The position numbers were made by a program, and so were the translations under genes. Shown in pieces: positions 10,560-21,239 of a stretch of 64,000 nt of DNA. The stretch is from Euwallacea fornicatus (taxonomy: Eukaryota; Arthropoda; Insecta; Coleoptera; Curculionidae): the NCBI RefSeq assembly GCF_040115645.1, contig NW_027096047.1:310001-374000 (forward strand). The letters are read 5' to 3'. Under the pieces are notes generated by a model. The model saw only the letters and a list, made by a program, of their open reading frames with translations. It did not search any database and was not told where the DNA came from. Position 1 is the stretch's first letter; each line of letters opens with the position of its first letter.

Positions 10560-13088
10560 TCATTTTAAAGATGTCGTCGAGCTGATTAATTTGACACTTT
10601 GTTTAACAAATTTGGTCCATATTTGCCGAAGTTACCGAGCTTCAAAGTTTGAAAAGTCACAAAATATGTGTGTTTGAGCACATAAAGTACTATTATTCTT
10701 GGAAATTCAACAAGATGCAATCATGATGTGTTGTGTCATTTTAAAGATGTCGTCGAGCTGATTAATTTGACACATTGTTTAACAAATTTGGTCCACATTT
10801 GCCGAAGTTACCGAGCTTCAAAGTTTGAAGAGCCTCAAAAGATGTGTGTTTGAGCACATAAAGTACTATTTTTCTTGGAAGTTCAACAAGATGCAATCAT
10901 GATGTGTTGTGAAATATTCAAAATCTTGTCGTCGAGCTGATTAATTTGACACTTTGTTTAACAAATTTGGTCCACATTTGCCGAAGTTACCGAGCTTCAA
11001 AGTTTGAAGAGCCTCAAAAGATGTGCGTTTGAGCACATAAAGTACTATTTTTCTTGGAAGTTCAACAAGATGCAATCATGATGTGTTGTGAAATATTCAA
11101 AATCTTGTCGTCGAGCTGATTAATTTGACACTTTGTTTAACAAATTTGGTCCACATTTGCCGAAGTTACCGAGCTTCAAAGTTTGAAGAGCCTCAAAAGA
11201 TGTGTGTTTGAGCACATAAAGTACAATTTTTCTTGGAAGTTCAACAAGATGCAATCATGAACTGTTGTGTCATTTTAAAGATGTCGTCGAGCTGATTAAT
11301 TTGACACTTTGTTTAACAAATTTGGTCCACATTTGCCGAAGTTACCTAGCTTCAAAGTTTGAAGAGCCTCAAAAGATGTGTGTTTGAGCACATAAAGTAC
11401 AATTTTTCTTGGAAGTTCAACAAGATGCAATCATGATCTGTTGTGTCGTTTTAAAGATGTCGTCGAGCTGATTAATTTGACACTTTGTTTAACAAATTTG
11501 GTCCACATTTGCCGAAGTTACCAAGCTTCAAAGTTTGAAGAGCCTCAAAAGATGTGTGTTTGAGCACATAAAGTACTATTTTTCTTGGAAATTCAACAAG
11601 ATGCAATCATGATGTGTTGTGTCATTTTAACGATCTCGTCGAGCTGATTAATTTCACACATTGTTTAACAAATTTGGTCCATATTTGCCGAAGTTACCGA
11701 GCTTCAAAGTTTGAAGTCACAAAATATGTGTGTTTGAGCTCATAAAGTACTATTTTTCTTGGAAGTTCAACAAGATGCAATCATGATGTGTTGTGTCATT
11801 TTAAAGATCTCGTCGAGCTGATTAATTTGACACTTTCTTTAACAAATTTGGTCCACATTTGCCGAAGTTACCGAGCTTCAAAGTTCGAAAAGTCACAAAA
11901 TATGTGTGTTTGAGCACATAAAGTACTATTTTTCTTGGAAGTTCAACAAGATGCAATCATGATGTGTTGTGAAATCTTCAAAATCTTGTCGTCGAGCTGA
12001 TTAATTTGACACTTTGTTTAACAAATTTGGTCCACATTTGCCGAAGTTACCGAGCTTCAAAGTTTGAAAAGTCACAAAATATGTGTGTTTGAGCACATAA
12101 AGTACAATTTTTCTTGGAAGTTCAACAAGATGCAATCATGATCTGTTGTGCCATTTTAAAGATGTCGTCGAGCTGATTAATTTGACACTTTGTTTAACAA
12201 ATTTGGTCCACATTTGCCGAAGTTACCAAGCTTCAAAGTTTGAAAAGTCACAAAATATGTGTGTTTGAGCACATAAAGTACAATTTTTCTTGGAAGTTCA
12301 ACAAGATGCAATCATGATCTGTTGTGCCATTTTAAAGATGTCGTCGAGCTGATTAATTTGACACTTTGTTTAACAAATTTGGTCCATATTTGCCGAAGTT
12401 ACCGAGCTTCAAAGTTTGAAAAGTCACAAAATATGTGTGTTTGAGCACATAAAGTACAATTTTTCTTGGAAGTTCAACAAGATGCAATCATGATCTGTTG
12501 TGTCATTTTAAAGATGTCGTCGAGCTGATTAATTTGACACTTTGTTTAACAAATTTGGTCCACATTTGCCGAAGTTACCGAGCTTCAAAATTTGAAAAGT
12601 CACAAAATATGTGTGTTTGAGCACATAAAGTACTATTTTTCTTGGAAATTCAACAAGATGCAATCATGATCTGTTGTGTCATTTTAAAGATGTCGTCGAG
12701 CTGATTAATTTGACACTTTGTTTAACAAATTTGGTCCACATTTGCCGAAGTTACCGAGCTTCAAAATTTGAAAAGTCACAAAATATGTGTGTTTGAGCAC
12801 ATAAAGTACAATTTTTCTTGGAAGTTCAACAAGATGCAATCATGATCTGTTGTGTCATTTTAAAGATGTCGTCGAGCTGATTAATTTGACACTTTGTTTA
12901 ACAAATTTGGTCCACATTTGCCGAAGTTACCGAGCTTCAAAATTTGAAAAGTCACAAAATATGTGTGTTTGAGCACATAAAGTACAATTTTTCTTGGAAG
13001 TTCAACAAGATGCAATCATGATGTGTTGTGTCATTTTAACGATCTCGTCGAGCTGATTAATTTGACACTTTGTTTAACAAATTTGGTC
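10560..13088 (+). repeat. Mixed monomers, no long HOR seen
   Basis: This stretch is satellite throughout. It contains two near-identical K-like monomers with 'gaaatattc' (about 10.9 and 11.1 kb), a 174 bp monomer at 11680-11853 followed by a 'ctttctttaac' junction, two 'gttgtgccat' monomers (about 12.15 and 12.33 kb), and three consecutive monomers with 'cttcaaaatttg' starting at 12561, 12737 and 12913. Private variants include 'catgaactg' (about 11,259), 'gtgtcgtttt' (about 11,445) and 'gatgtgcgtttg' (about 11,022). Nothing but satellite is visible. Confidence 0.85.
11680..11853 (+). repeat. Exemplar 174 bp monomer ('tttgaagtcac' class)
   Basis: Here 'tttgaagtcac' replaces 'tttgaaaagtcac', a loss of 2 bp that makes the monomer a multiple of three. 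The class usually opens 'catatttgcc', carries 'ttgagctcataaag' (a SacI sequence) and is often followed by 'cactttctttaac'. It recurs at about 16.4, 19.3, 20.0, 20.1, 23.3, 24.0, 24.2, 25.6, 27.0-29.3, 30.5, 40.8, 43.3, 49.5, 55.6 and 61.6 kb. Confidence 0.93.
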
Positions 13089-14265
13089 CACATTTGCCGA
13101 AGTTACCGAGCTTCAAAGTTTGAAAAGTCACAAAATATGTGTGTTTGAGCACATAAAGTACTATTTTTCTTGGAAGTTCAACAAGATGCAATCATGATGT
13201 GTTGTGACATCTTCAAAATCTTGTCGAGCTACTTAATTTGACACTTTGTTTAACAAATTTGGTCCACATTTGCCGAAGTTACCGAGCTTCAAAGTTCGAA
13301 AAGTCACAAAATATGTGTGTTTGAGCTCATAAAGTACTATTTTTCTTGGAAGTTCAACAAGATGCAATCATGATGTGTTGTGTCATTTTAAAGATCTCGT
13401 CGAGCTGATTAATTTGACACTTTGTTTAACAAATTTGGTCCACATTTGCCGAAGTTACCGAGCTTCAAAGTTCGAAAAGTCACAAAATATGTGTGTTTGA
13501 GCACATAAAGTACTATTTTTCTTGGAAGTTCAACAAGATGCAATCATGATGTGTTGTGAAATCTTCAAAATCTTGTCGTCGAGCTGATTAATTTGACACA
13601 TTGTTTAACAAATTTGGTCCACATTTGCCGAAGTTACCTAGCTTCAAAGTTTGAAGAGCCTCAAAAGATGTGTGTTTGAGCACATAAAGTACAATTTTTC
13701 TTGGAAGTTCAACAAGACGCAATCATGATCTGTTGTGTCATTTTAAAGATGTCGTCGAGCTGATTAATTTGACACTTTGTTTAACAAATTTGGTCCACAT
13801 TTGCCGAAGTTACCAAGCTTCAAAGTTTGAAGAGCCTCAAAAGATGGGTGTTTGAGCACATAAAGTACAATTTTTCTTGGAAGTTCAACAAGATGCAATC
13901 ATGATCTGTTGTGTCATTTTAAAGATGTCGTCGAGCTGATTAATTTGACACTTTGTTTAACAAATTTGGTCCACATTTGCCGAAGTTACCGAGCTTCAAA
14001 GTTTGAAGAGCCTCAAAAGATGTGTGTTTGAGCACATAAAGTACAATTTTTCTTGGAAGTTCAACAAGATGCAATCATGATCTGTTGTGTCATTTTAAAG
14101 ATGTCGTCGAGCTGATTAATTTGACACTTTGTTTAACAAATTTGGTCCACATTTGCCGAAGTTACCACGCTTCAAAGTTTGAAGAGCCTCAAAAGATGGG
14201 TGTTTGAGCACATAAAGTACAATTTTTCTTGGAAGTTCAACAAGATGCAATCATGATCTGTTGTG
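13089..14265 (+). repeat. 1.18 kb block repeated 3,706 bp upstream, copy 2
   Basis: This is the partner of 9383-10559. Flanking monomers differ on both sides, so it is a dispersed segmental duplication and not part of a regular period. Identity stops at 10560/14266, where 'gttgtgtcat' becomes 'gttgtgccat'. Confidence 0.87.
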
Positions 14266-17139
14266 CCATTTTAAAGATGTCGTCGAGCTGATTAATTTGA
14301 CACTTTGTTTAACAAATTTGGTCCACATTTGCCGAAGTTACCAAGCTTCAAAGTTTGAAAAGTCACAAAATATGTGTGTTTGAGCACATAAAGTACTATT
14401 TTTCTTGGAAATTCAACAAGATGCAATCATGATGTGTTGTGTCATTTTAAAGATCTCGTCGAGCTGATTAATTTGACACTTTGTTTAACAAATTTGGTCC
14501 ACATTTGCCGAAGTTACCAAGCTTCAAAGTATGAAGATCCTCAAAAAATGGGTGTTTGAGCACATAAAGTACAATTTTTCTTGGAAGTTCAACAAGATGC
14601 AATCATGATCTGTTGTGTCATTTTAAAGATGTCGTCGAGCTGATTAATTTGACACTTTGTTTAACAAATTTGGTCCACATTTGCCGAAGTTACCAAGCTT
14701 CAAACTTTGAAAAGTCACAAAATATGTGTGTTTGAGCACATAAAGTACAATTTTTCTTGGAAGTTCAATAAGATGCAATCATGATCTGTTGTGCCATTTT
14801 AAAGATGTCGTCGAGCTGATTAATTTGACACTTTGTTTAACAAATTTGGTCCACATTTGCCGAAGTTACCAAGCTTCAAAGTATGAAGATCCTCAAAAAA
14901 TGGGTGTTTGAGCACATAAAGTACAATTTTTCTTGGAAGTTCAACAAGATGCAATCATGATCTGTTGTGTCATTTTAAAGATGTCGTCGAGCTGATTAAT
15001 TTGACACTTTGTTTAACAAATTTGGTCCACATTTGCCGAAGTTACCGAGCTTCAAAATTTGAAAAGTCACAAAATATGTGTGTTTGAGCACATAAAGTAC
15101 TATTATTCTTGGAAATTCAACAAGATGCAATCATGATCTGTTGTGTCATTTTAAAGATGTCGTCGAGCTGATTAATTTGACACTTTGTTTAACAAATTTG
15201 GTCCACATTTGCCGAAGTTACCGAGCTTCAAAATTTGAAAAGTCACAAAATATGTGTGTTTGAGCACATAAAGTACTATTATTCTTGGAAGTTCAACAAG
15301 ATGCAATCATGATCTGTTGTGTCATTTTAAAGATGTCGTCGAGCTGATTAATTTGACACTTTGTTTAACAAATTTGGTCCACATTTGCCGAAGTTACTGA
15401 GCTTCAAAGTTTGAAAAGTCACAAAATATGTGTGTTTGAGCACATAAAGTACAATTTTTCTTGGAAGTTCAACAAGATGCAATCATGATCTGTTGTGTCA
15501 TTTTAAAGATGTCGTCGAGCTGATTAATTTGACACTTTGTTTAACAAATTTGGTCCACATTTGCCGAAGTTACCGAGCTTCAAAGTTTGAAGAGCCTCAA
15601 AAGATGTGTGTTTGAGCACATAAAGTACTATTTTTCTTGGAAGTTCAACAAGATGCAATCATGATCTGTTGTGTCATTTTAAAGATGTCGTCGAGCTGAT
15701 TAATTTGACACTTTGTTTAACAAATTTGGTCCACATTTGCCGAAGTTACCGAGCTTCAAAGTTTGAAGAGCCTCAAAAGATGGGTGTTTGAGCACATAAA
15801 GTACAATTTTTCTTGGAAGTTCAACAAGATGCAATCATGATGTGTTGTGACATCTTCAAAATCTTGTCGAGCTACTTAATTTGTCACTTTGTTTAACAAA
15901 TTTGGTCCACATTTGCCGAAGTTACCGAGCTTCAAAGTTTGAAAAGTCACAAAATATGTGTGTTTGAGCACATATAGTACTATTTTTCTTGGAAGTTCAA
16001 CAAGATGCGATCATGATGTGTTGTGTCATTTTAAAGATGTCGCCGAGCTGATTAATTTCACACATTGTTTAACAAATTTGGTCCATATTTGCCGAAGTTA
16101 CCAAGCTTCAAAGTTTGAAGAGCCTCAAAAGATGTGTGTTTGAGCACATAAAGTACTATTTTTCTTGGAAATTCAACAAGATGCAATCATGATGTGTTGT
16201 GTCATTTTAACGATCTCGTCGAGCTGATTAATTTGACACTTTGTTTAACAAATTTGGTCCACATTTGCGAAGTTACCGAGCTTCAAAGTTTGAAAAGTCA
16301 CAAAATATGTGTGTTTGAGCACATATAGTACTATTTTTCTTGGAAGTTCAACAAGATACAATCATGATGTGTTGTGTCATTTTAAAGATGTCGTCGAGCT
16401 GATTAATTTCACACATTGTTTAACAAATTTGGTCCATATTTGCCGAAGTTACCGAGCTTCAAAGTTTGAAGTCACAAAATATGTGTGTTTGAGCTCATAA
16501 AGTACTATTTTTCTTGGAAGTTCAACAAGATGCAATCATGATGTGTTGTGTCATTTTAAAGATCTCGTCGAGCTGATTAATTTGACACTTTCTTTAACAA
16601 ATTTGGTCCACATTTGCCGAAGTTACCGAGCTTCAAAGTTCGAAAAGTCACAAAATATGTGTGTTTGAGCACATAAAGTACTATTTTTCTTGGAAGTTCA
16701 ACAAGATGCAATCATGATGTGTTGTGAAATCTTCAAAATCTTGTCGTCGAGCTGATTAATTTGACACATTGTTTAACAAATTTGGTCCACATTTGCCGAA
16801 GTTACCGAGCTTCAAAGTTTGAAAAGTCACAAAATATGTGTGTTTGAGCACATAAAGTACTATTTTTCTTGGAAATTCAACAAGATGCAATCATGATGTG
16901 TTGTGTCATTTTAAAGATCTCGTCGAGCTGATTAATTTGACACTTTGTTTAACAAATTTGGTCCACATTTGCCGAAGTTACCAAGCTTCAAAGTATGAAG
17001 ATCCTCAAAAGATGGGTGTTTGAGCACATAAAGTACAATTTTTCTTGGAAGTTCAACAAGATGCAATCATGATCTGTTGTGTCATTTTAAAGATGTCGTC
17101 GAGCTGATTAATTTGACACTTTGTTTAACAAATTTGGTC
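14266..17139 (+). repeat. Mixed monomers with a 352 bp dimer
   Basis: This stretch is satellite throughout. A dimer starting at 14500 and repeated from 14852 is marked by the rare 'gtatgaagatcctcaaaaa'. At about 15.95-16.8 kb lie two 'catatagtac' monomers, the 175 bp monomer and the cassette 'tttgaagtcac' - 'ctttctttaac' - 'ttcgaaaag'/K. That cassette also occurs at 11.7 kb and dominates 27-29.7 kb. No non-satellite DNA is present. Confidence 0.84.
16260..16434 (+). repeat. 175 bp monomer with a single-base deletion
   Basis: The start reads 'cacatttgcgaagtt' where other copies have 'cacatttgccgaagtt', so one C is missing. I noticed this deletion only here. It is either a private mutation of this monomer or an assembly error. 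Confidence 0.9.
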
Positions 17140-18019
17140 CACATTTGCCGAAGTTACCGAGCTTCAAAATTTGAAAAGTCATAAAATATGTGTGTTTGAG
17201 CACATAAAGTACAATTTTTCTTGGAAGTTCAACAAGATGCAATCATGATCTGTTGTGCCATTTTAAAGATGTCGTCGAGCTGATTAATTTGACACTTTGT
17301 TTAACAAATTTGGTCCACATTTGCCGAAGTTACCAAGCTTCAAAGTTTGAAGAGCCTCAAAAGATGGGTGTTTGAGCACATAAAGTACAATTTTTCTTGG
17401 AAGTTCAACAAGATGCAATCATGATCTGTTGTGTCATTTTAAAGATGTCGTCGAGCTGATTAATTTGACACTTTGTTTAACAAATTTGGTCCACATTTGC
17501 CGAAGTTACCGAGCTTCAAAATTTGAAAAGTCATAAAATATGTGTGTTTGAGCACATAAAGTACAATTTTTCTTGGAAGTTCAACAAGATGCTATCATGA
17601 TCTGTTGTGCCATTTTAAAGATGTCGTCGAGCTGATTAATTTGACACTTTGTTTAACAAATTTGGTCCACATTTGCCGAAGTTACCAAGCTTCAAAGTTT
17701 GAAGAGCCTCAAAAGATGGGTGTTTGAGCACATAAAGTACAATTTTTCTTGGAAGTTCAACAAGATGCAATCATGATCTGTTGTGCCATTTTAAAGATGT
17801 CGTCGAGCTGATTAATTTGACACTTTGTTTAACAAATTTGGTCCACATTTGCCGAAGTTACCAAGCTTCAAAGTTTGAAGAGCCTCAAAAGATGGGTGTT
17901 TGAGCACATAAAGTACAATTTTTCTTGGAAGTTCAACAAGATGCAATCATGATCTGTTGTGTCATTTTAAAGATGTCGTCGAGCTGATTAATTTGACACT
18001 TTGTTTAACAAATTTGGTC
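17140..18019 (+). repeat. 880 bp pentamer, first of two in tandem
   Basis: Five 176 bp monomers in a fixed order: 'aaatttgaaaagtcataaaa' with 'gttgtgccat'; 'accaagc'/'gatggg'; 'aaatttg...cataaaa' with 'gctatcatg'; then two more 'accaagc'/'gatggg' monomers. The 'gtcataaaa' marker at 17181 and 17532 returns at 18061 and 18412, and 'gctatcatg' at 17591 returns at 18471. The same pentamer pair is carried into the second 4,048 bp copy. Confidence 0.9.
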
Positions 18020-20320
18020 CACATTTGCCGAAGTTACCGAGCTTCAAAATTTGAAAAGTCATAAAATATGTGTGTTTGAGCACATAAAGTACAATTTTTC
18101 TTGGAAGTTCAACAAGATGCAATCATGATCTGTTGTGCCATTTTAAAGATGTCGTCGAGCTGATTAATTTGACACTTTGTTTAACAAATTTGGTCCACAT
18201 TTGCCGAAGTTACCAAGCTTCAAAGTTTGAAGAGCCTCAAAAGATGGGTGTTTGAGCACATAAAGTACAATTTTTCTTGGAAGTTCAACAAGATGCAATC
18301 ATGATCTGTTGTGTCATTTTAAAGATGTCGTCGAGCTGATTAATTTGACACTTTGTTTAACAAATTTGGTCCACATTTGCCGAAGTTACCGAGCTTCAAA
18401 ATTTGAAAAGTCATAAAATATGTGTGTTTGAGCACATAAAGTACAATTTTTCTTGGAAGTTCAACAAGATGCTATCATGATCTGTTGTGCCATTTTAAAG
18501 ATGTCGTCGAGCTGATTAATTTGACACTTTGTTTAACAAATTTGGTCCACATTTGCCGAAGTTACCAAGCTTCAAAGTTTGAAGAGCCTCAAAAGATGGG
18601 TGTTTGAGCACATAAAGTACAATTTTTCTTGGAAGTTCAACAAGATGCAATCATGATCTGTTGTGCCATTTTAAAGATGTCGTCGAGCTGATTAATTTGA
18701 CACTTTGTTTAACAAATTTGGTCCACATTTGCCGAAGTTACCAAGCTTCAAAGTTTGAAGAGCCTCAAAAGATAGGTGTTTGAGCACATAAAGTACAATT
18801 TTTCTTGGAAGTTCAACAAGATGCAATCATGATCTGTTGTGTCATTTTAAAGATGTCGTCGAGCTGATTAATTTGACACATTGTTTAACAAATTTGGTCC
18901 ACATTTGCCGAAGTTACCAAGCTTCAAAGTTTGAAGAGCCTCAAAAGATGGGTGTTTGAGCACATAAAGTACAATTTTTCTTGGAAGTTCAACAAGATGC
19001 AATCATGATCTGTTGTGTCATTTTAAAGATGTCGTCGAGCTGATTAATTTGACACATTGTTTAACAAATTTGGTCCACATTTGCCGAAGTTACCGAGCTT
19101 CAAAGTTTGAAAAGTCACAAAATATGTGTGTTTGAGCACATAAAGTACTATTATTCTTGGAAATTCAACAAGATGCAATCATGATGTGTTGTGTCATTTT
19201 AAAGATCTCGTCGAGCTGATTAATTTGACACTTTGTTTAACAAATTTGGTACACATTTGCCGAAGTTACCGAGCTTCAAAGTTTGAAGTCACAAAATATG
19301 TGTGTTTGAGCACATAAAGTACAATTTTTCTTGGAAGTTCAACAAGATGCTATCATGATCTGTTGTGCCATTTTAAAGATGTCGTCGAGCTGATTAATTT
19401 GACACTTTGTTTAACAAATTTGGTCCACATTTGCCGAAGTTACCAAGCTTCAAAGTTTGAAGAGCCTCAAAAGATGGGTGTTTGAGCACATAAAGTACAA
19501 TTTTTCTTGGAAGTTCAACAAGATGCAATCATGATCTGTTGTGCCATTTTAAAGATGTCGTCGAGCTGATTAATTTGACACTTTGTTTAACAAATTTGGT
19601 CCACATTTGCCGAAGTTACCAAGCTTCAAAGTTTGAAGAGCCTCAAAAGATGGGTGTTTGAGCACATAAAGTACAATTTTTCTTGGAAGTTCAACAAGAT
19701 GCAATCATGATCTGTTGTGTCATTTTAAAGATGTCGTCGAGCTGATTAATTTGACACATTGTTTAACAAATTTGGTCCACATTTGCCGAAGTTACCGAGC
19801 TTCAAAGTTTGAAAAGTCACAAAATATGTGTGTTTGAGCACATAAAGTACTATTATTCTTGGAAATTCAACAAGATGCAATCATGATGTGTTGTGTCATT
19901 TTAAAGATCTCGTCGAGCTGATTAATTTGACACTTTGTTTAACAAATTTGGTCCACATTTGCCGAAGTTACCGAGCTTCAAAGTTTGAAGTCACAAAATA
20001 TGTGTGTTTGAGCACATAAAGTACAATTTTTCTTGGAAGTTCAACAAGATGCTATCATGATCTGTTGTGCCATTTTAAAGATGTCGTCGAGCTGATTAAT
20101 TTGACACTTTGTTTAACAAATTTGGTCCACATTTGCCGAAGTTACCGAGCTTCAAAGTTTGAAGTCACAAAATATGTGTGTTTGAGCACATATAGTACGA
20201 TTTTTCTTGGAAGTTCAACAAGATGCTATCATGATGTGTTGTGTCATTTTAAAGATCTCGTCGAGCTGATTAATTTGACACTTTGTTTAACAAATTTGGT
20301 CCACATTTGCCGAAGTTACC
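17192..20320 (+). repeat. 4,048 bp HOR, copy 1 (3.1 kb identical block)
   Basis: The block matches 21240-24368 at an offset of 4,048 bp, exactly 23 x 176. Rare markers agree at that offset: 'gataggtgtttg' at 18771/22819, 'ttggtacacattt' at 19251/23299, 'gctatcatg' in several monomers, and 174 bp monomers. I found no difference in the lines I compared. Identity breaks cleanly at 17191/21239 and 20321/24369. The block contains two pentamers of 880 bp. Confidence 0.92.
18020..18899 (+). repeat. 880 bp pentamer, second of two in tandem
   Basis: The class order is the same as 17140-18019. The distinguishing changes seen are 'gataggtg' at 18771 where the first pentamer has 'gatgggtg', and 'cacattg' instead of 'cactttg' at the end. 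Both changes recur in the downstream copy near 22.8-22.9 kb, so the pentamer duplication came before the 4,048 bp duplication. Confidence 0.9.
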
Positions 20321-20656
20321 GAGCTTCAAAGTTCGAAAAGTCACAAAATATGTGTGTTTGAGCACATAAAGTACTATTTTTCTTGGAAGTTCAACAAGAT
20401 GCAATCATGATGTGTTGTGAAATCTTCAAAATCTTGTCGTCGAGCTGATTAATTTGACACATTGTTTAACAAATTTGGTCCACATTTGCCGAAGTTACCG
20501 AGCTTCAAAATTTGAAAAGTCATAAAATATGTGTGTTTGAGCACATAAAGTACAATTTTTCTTGGAAGTTCAACAAGATGCAATCATGATCTGTTGTGTC
20601 ATTTTAAAGATGTCGTCGAGCTGATTAATTTGACACATTGTTTAACAAATTTGGTC
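20302..20656 (+). repeat. 355 bp dimer, first of two in tandem
   Basis: One K monomer (179 bp, 'ttcgaaaag') and one 176 bp monomer ('aaatttg...cataaaa') are repeated at 20657-21011. The 'gtcataaaa' marker occurs at 20521 and 20876, 355 bp apart. Confidence 0.88.
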
Positions 20657-21011
20657 CACATTTGCCGAAGTTACCGAGCTTCAAAGTTCGAAAAGTCACA
20701 AAATATGTGTGTTTGAGCACATAAAGTACTATTTTTCTTGGAAGTTCAACAAGATGCAATCATGATGTGTTGTGAAATCTTCAAAATCTTGTCGTCGAGC
20801 TGATTAATTTGACACATTGTTTAACAAATTTGGTCCACATTTGCCGAAGTTACCGAGCTTCAAAATTTGAAAAGTCATAAAATATGTGTGTTTGAGCACA
20901 TAAAGTACAATTTTTCTTGGAAGTTCAACAAGATGCAATCATGATCTGTTGTGTCATTTTAAAGATGTCGTCGAGCTGATTAATTTGACACATTGTTTAA
21001 CAAATTTGGTC
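20657..21011 (+). repeat. 355 bp dimer, second of two in tandem
   Basis: This is a copy of 20302-20656. The dimer pair lies between the two 3.1 kb identical blocks and is absent after the second block, where 'accaagc' monomers follow instead. Confidence 0.88.
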
Positions 21012-21239
21012 CACATTTGCCGAAGTTACCGAGCTTCAAAGTTTGAAAAGTCACAAAATATGTGTGTTTGAGCACATAAAGTACTATTATTCTTGGAAAT
21101 TCAACAAGATGCAATCATGATGTGTTGTGTCATTTTAAAGATCTCGTCGAGCTGATTAATTTGACACTTTGTTTAACAAATTTGGTCCACATTTGCCGAA
21201 GTTACCAAGCTTCAAAGTTTGAAGAGCCTCAAAAGATGG

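Noticed and set aside
16260..16434. The 1 bp deletion 'tttgcgaag' as a functional variant
   Set aside because: I noticed it only once. It is either a private mutation or a sequencing error.
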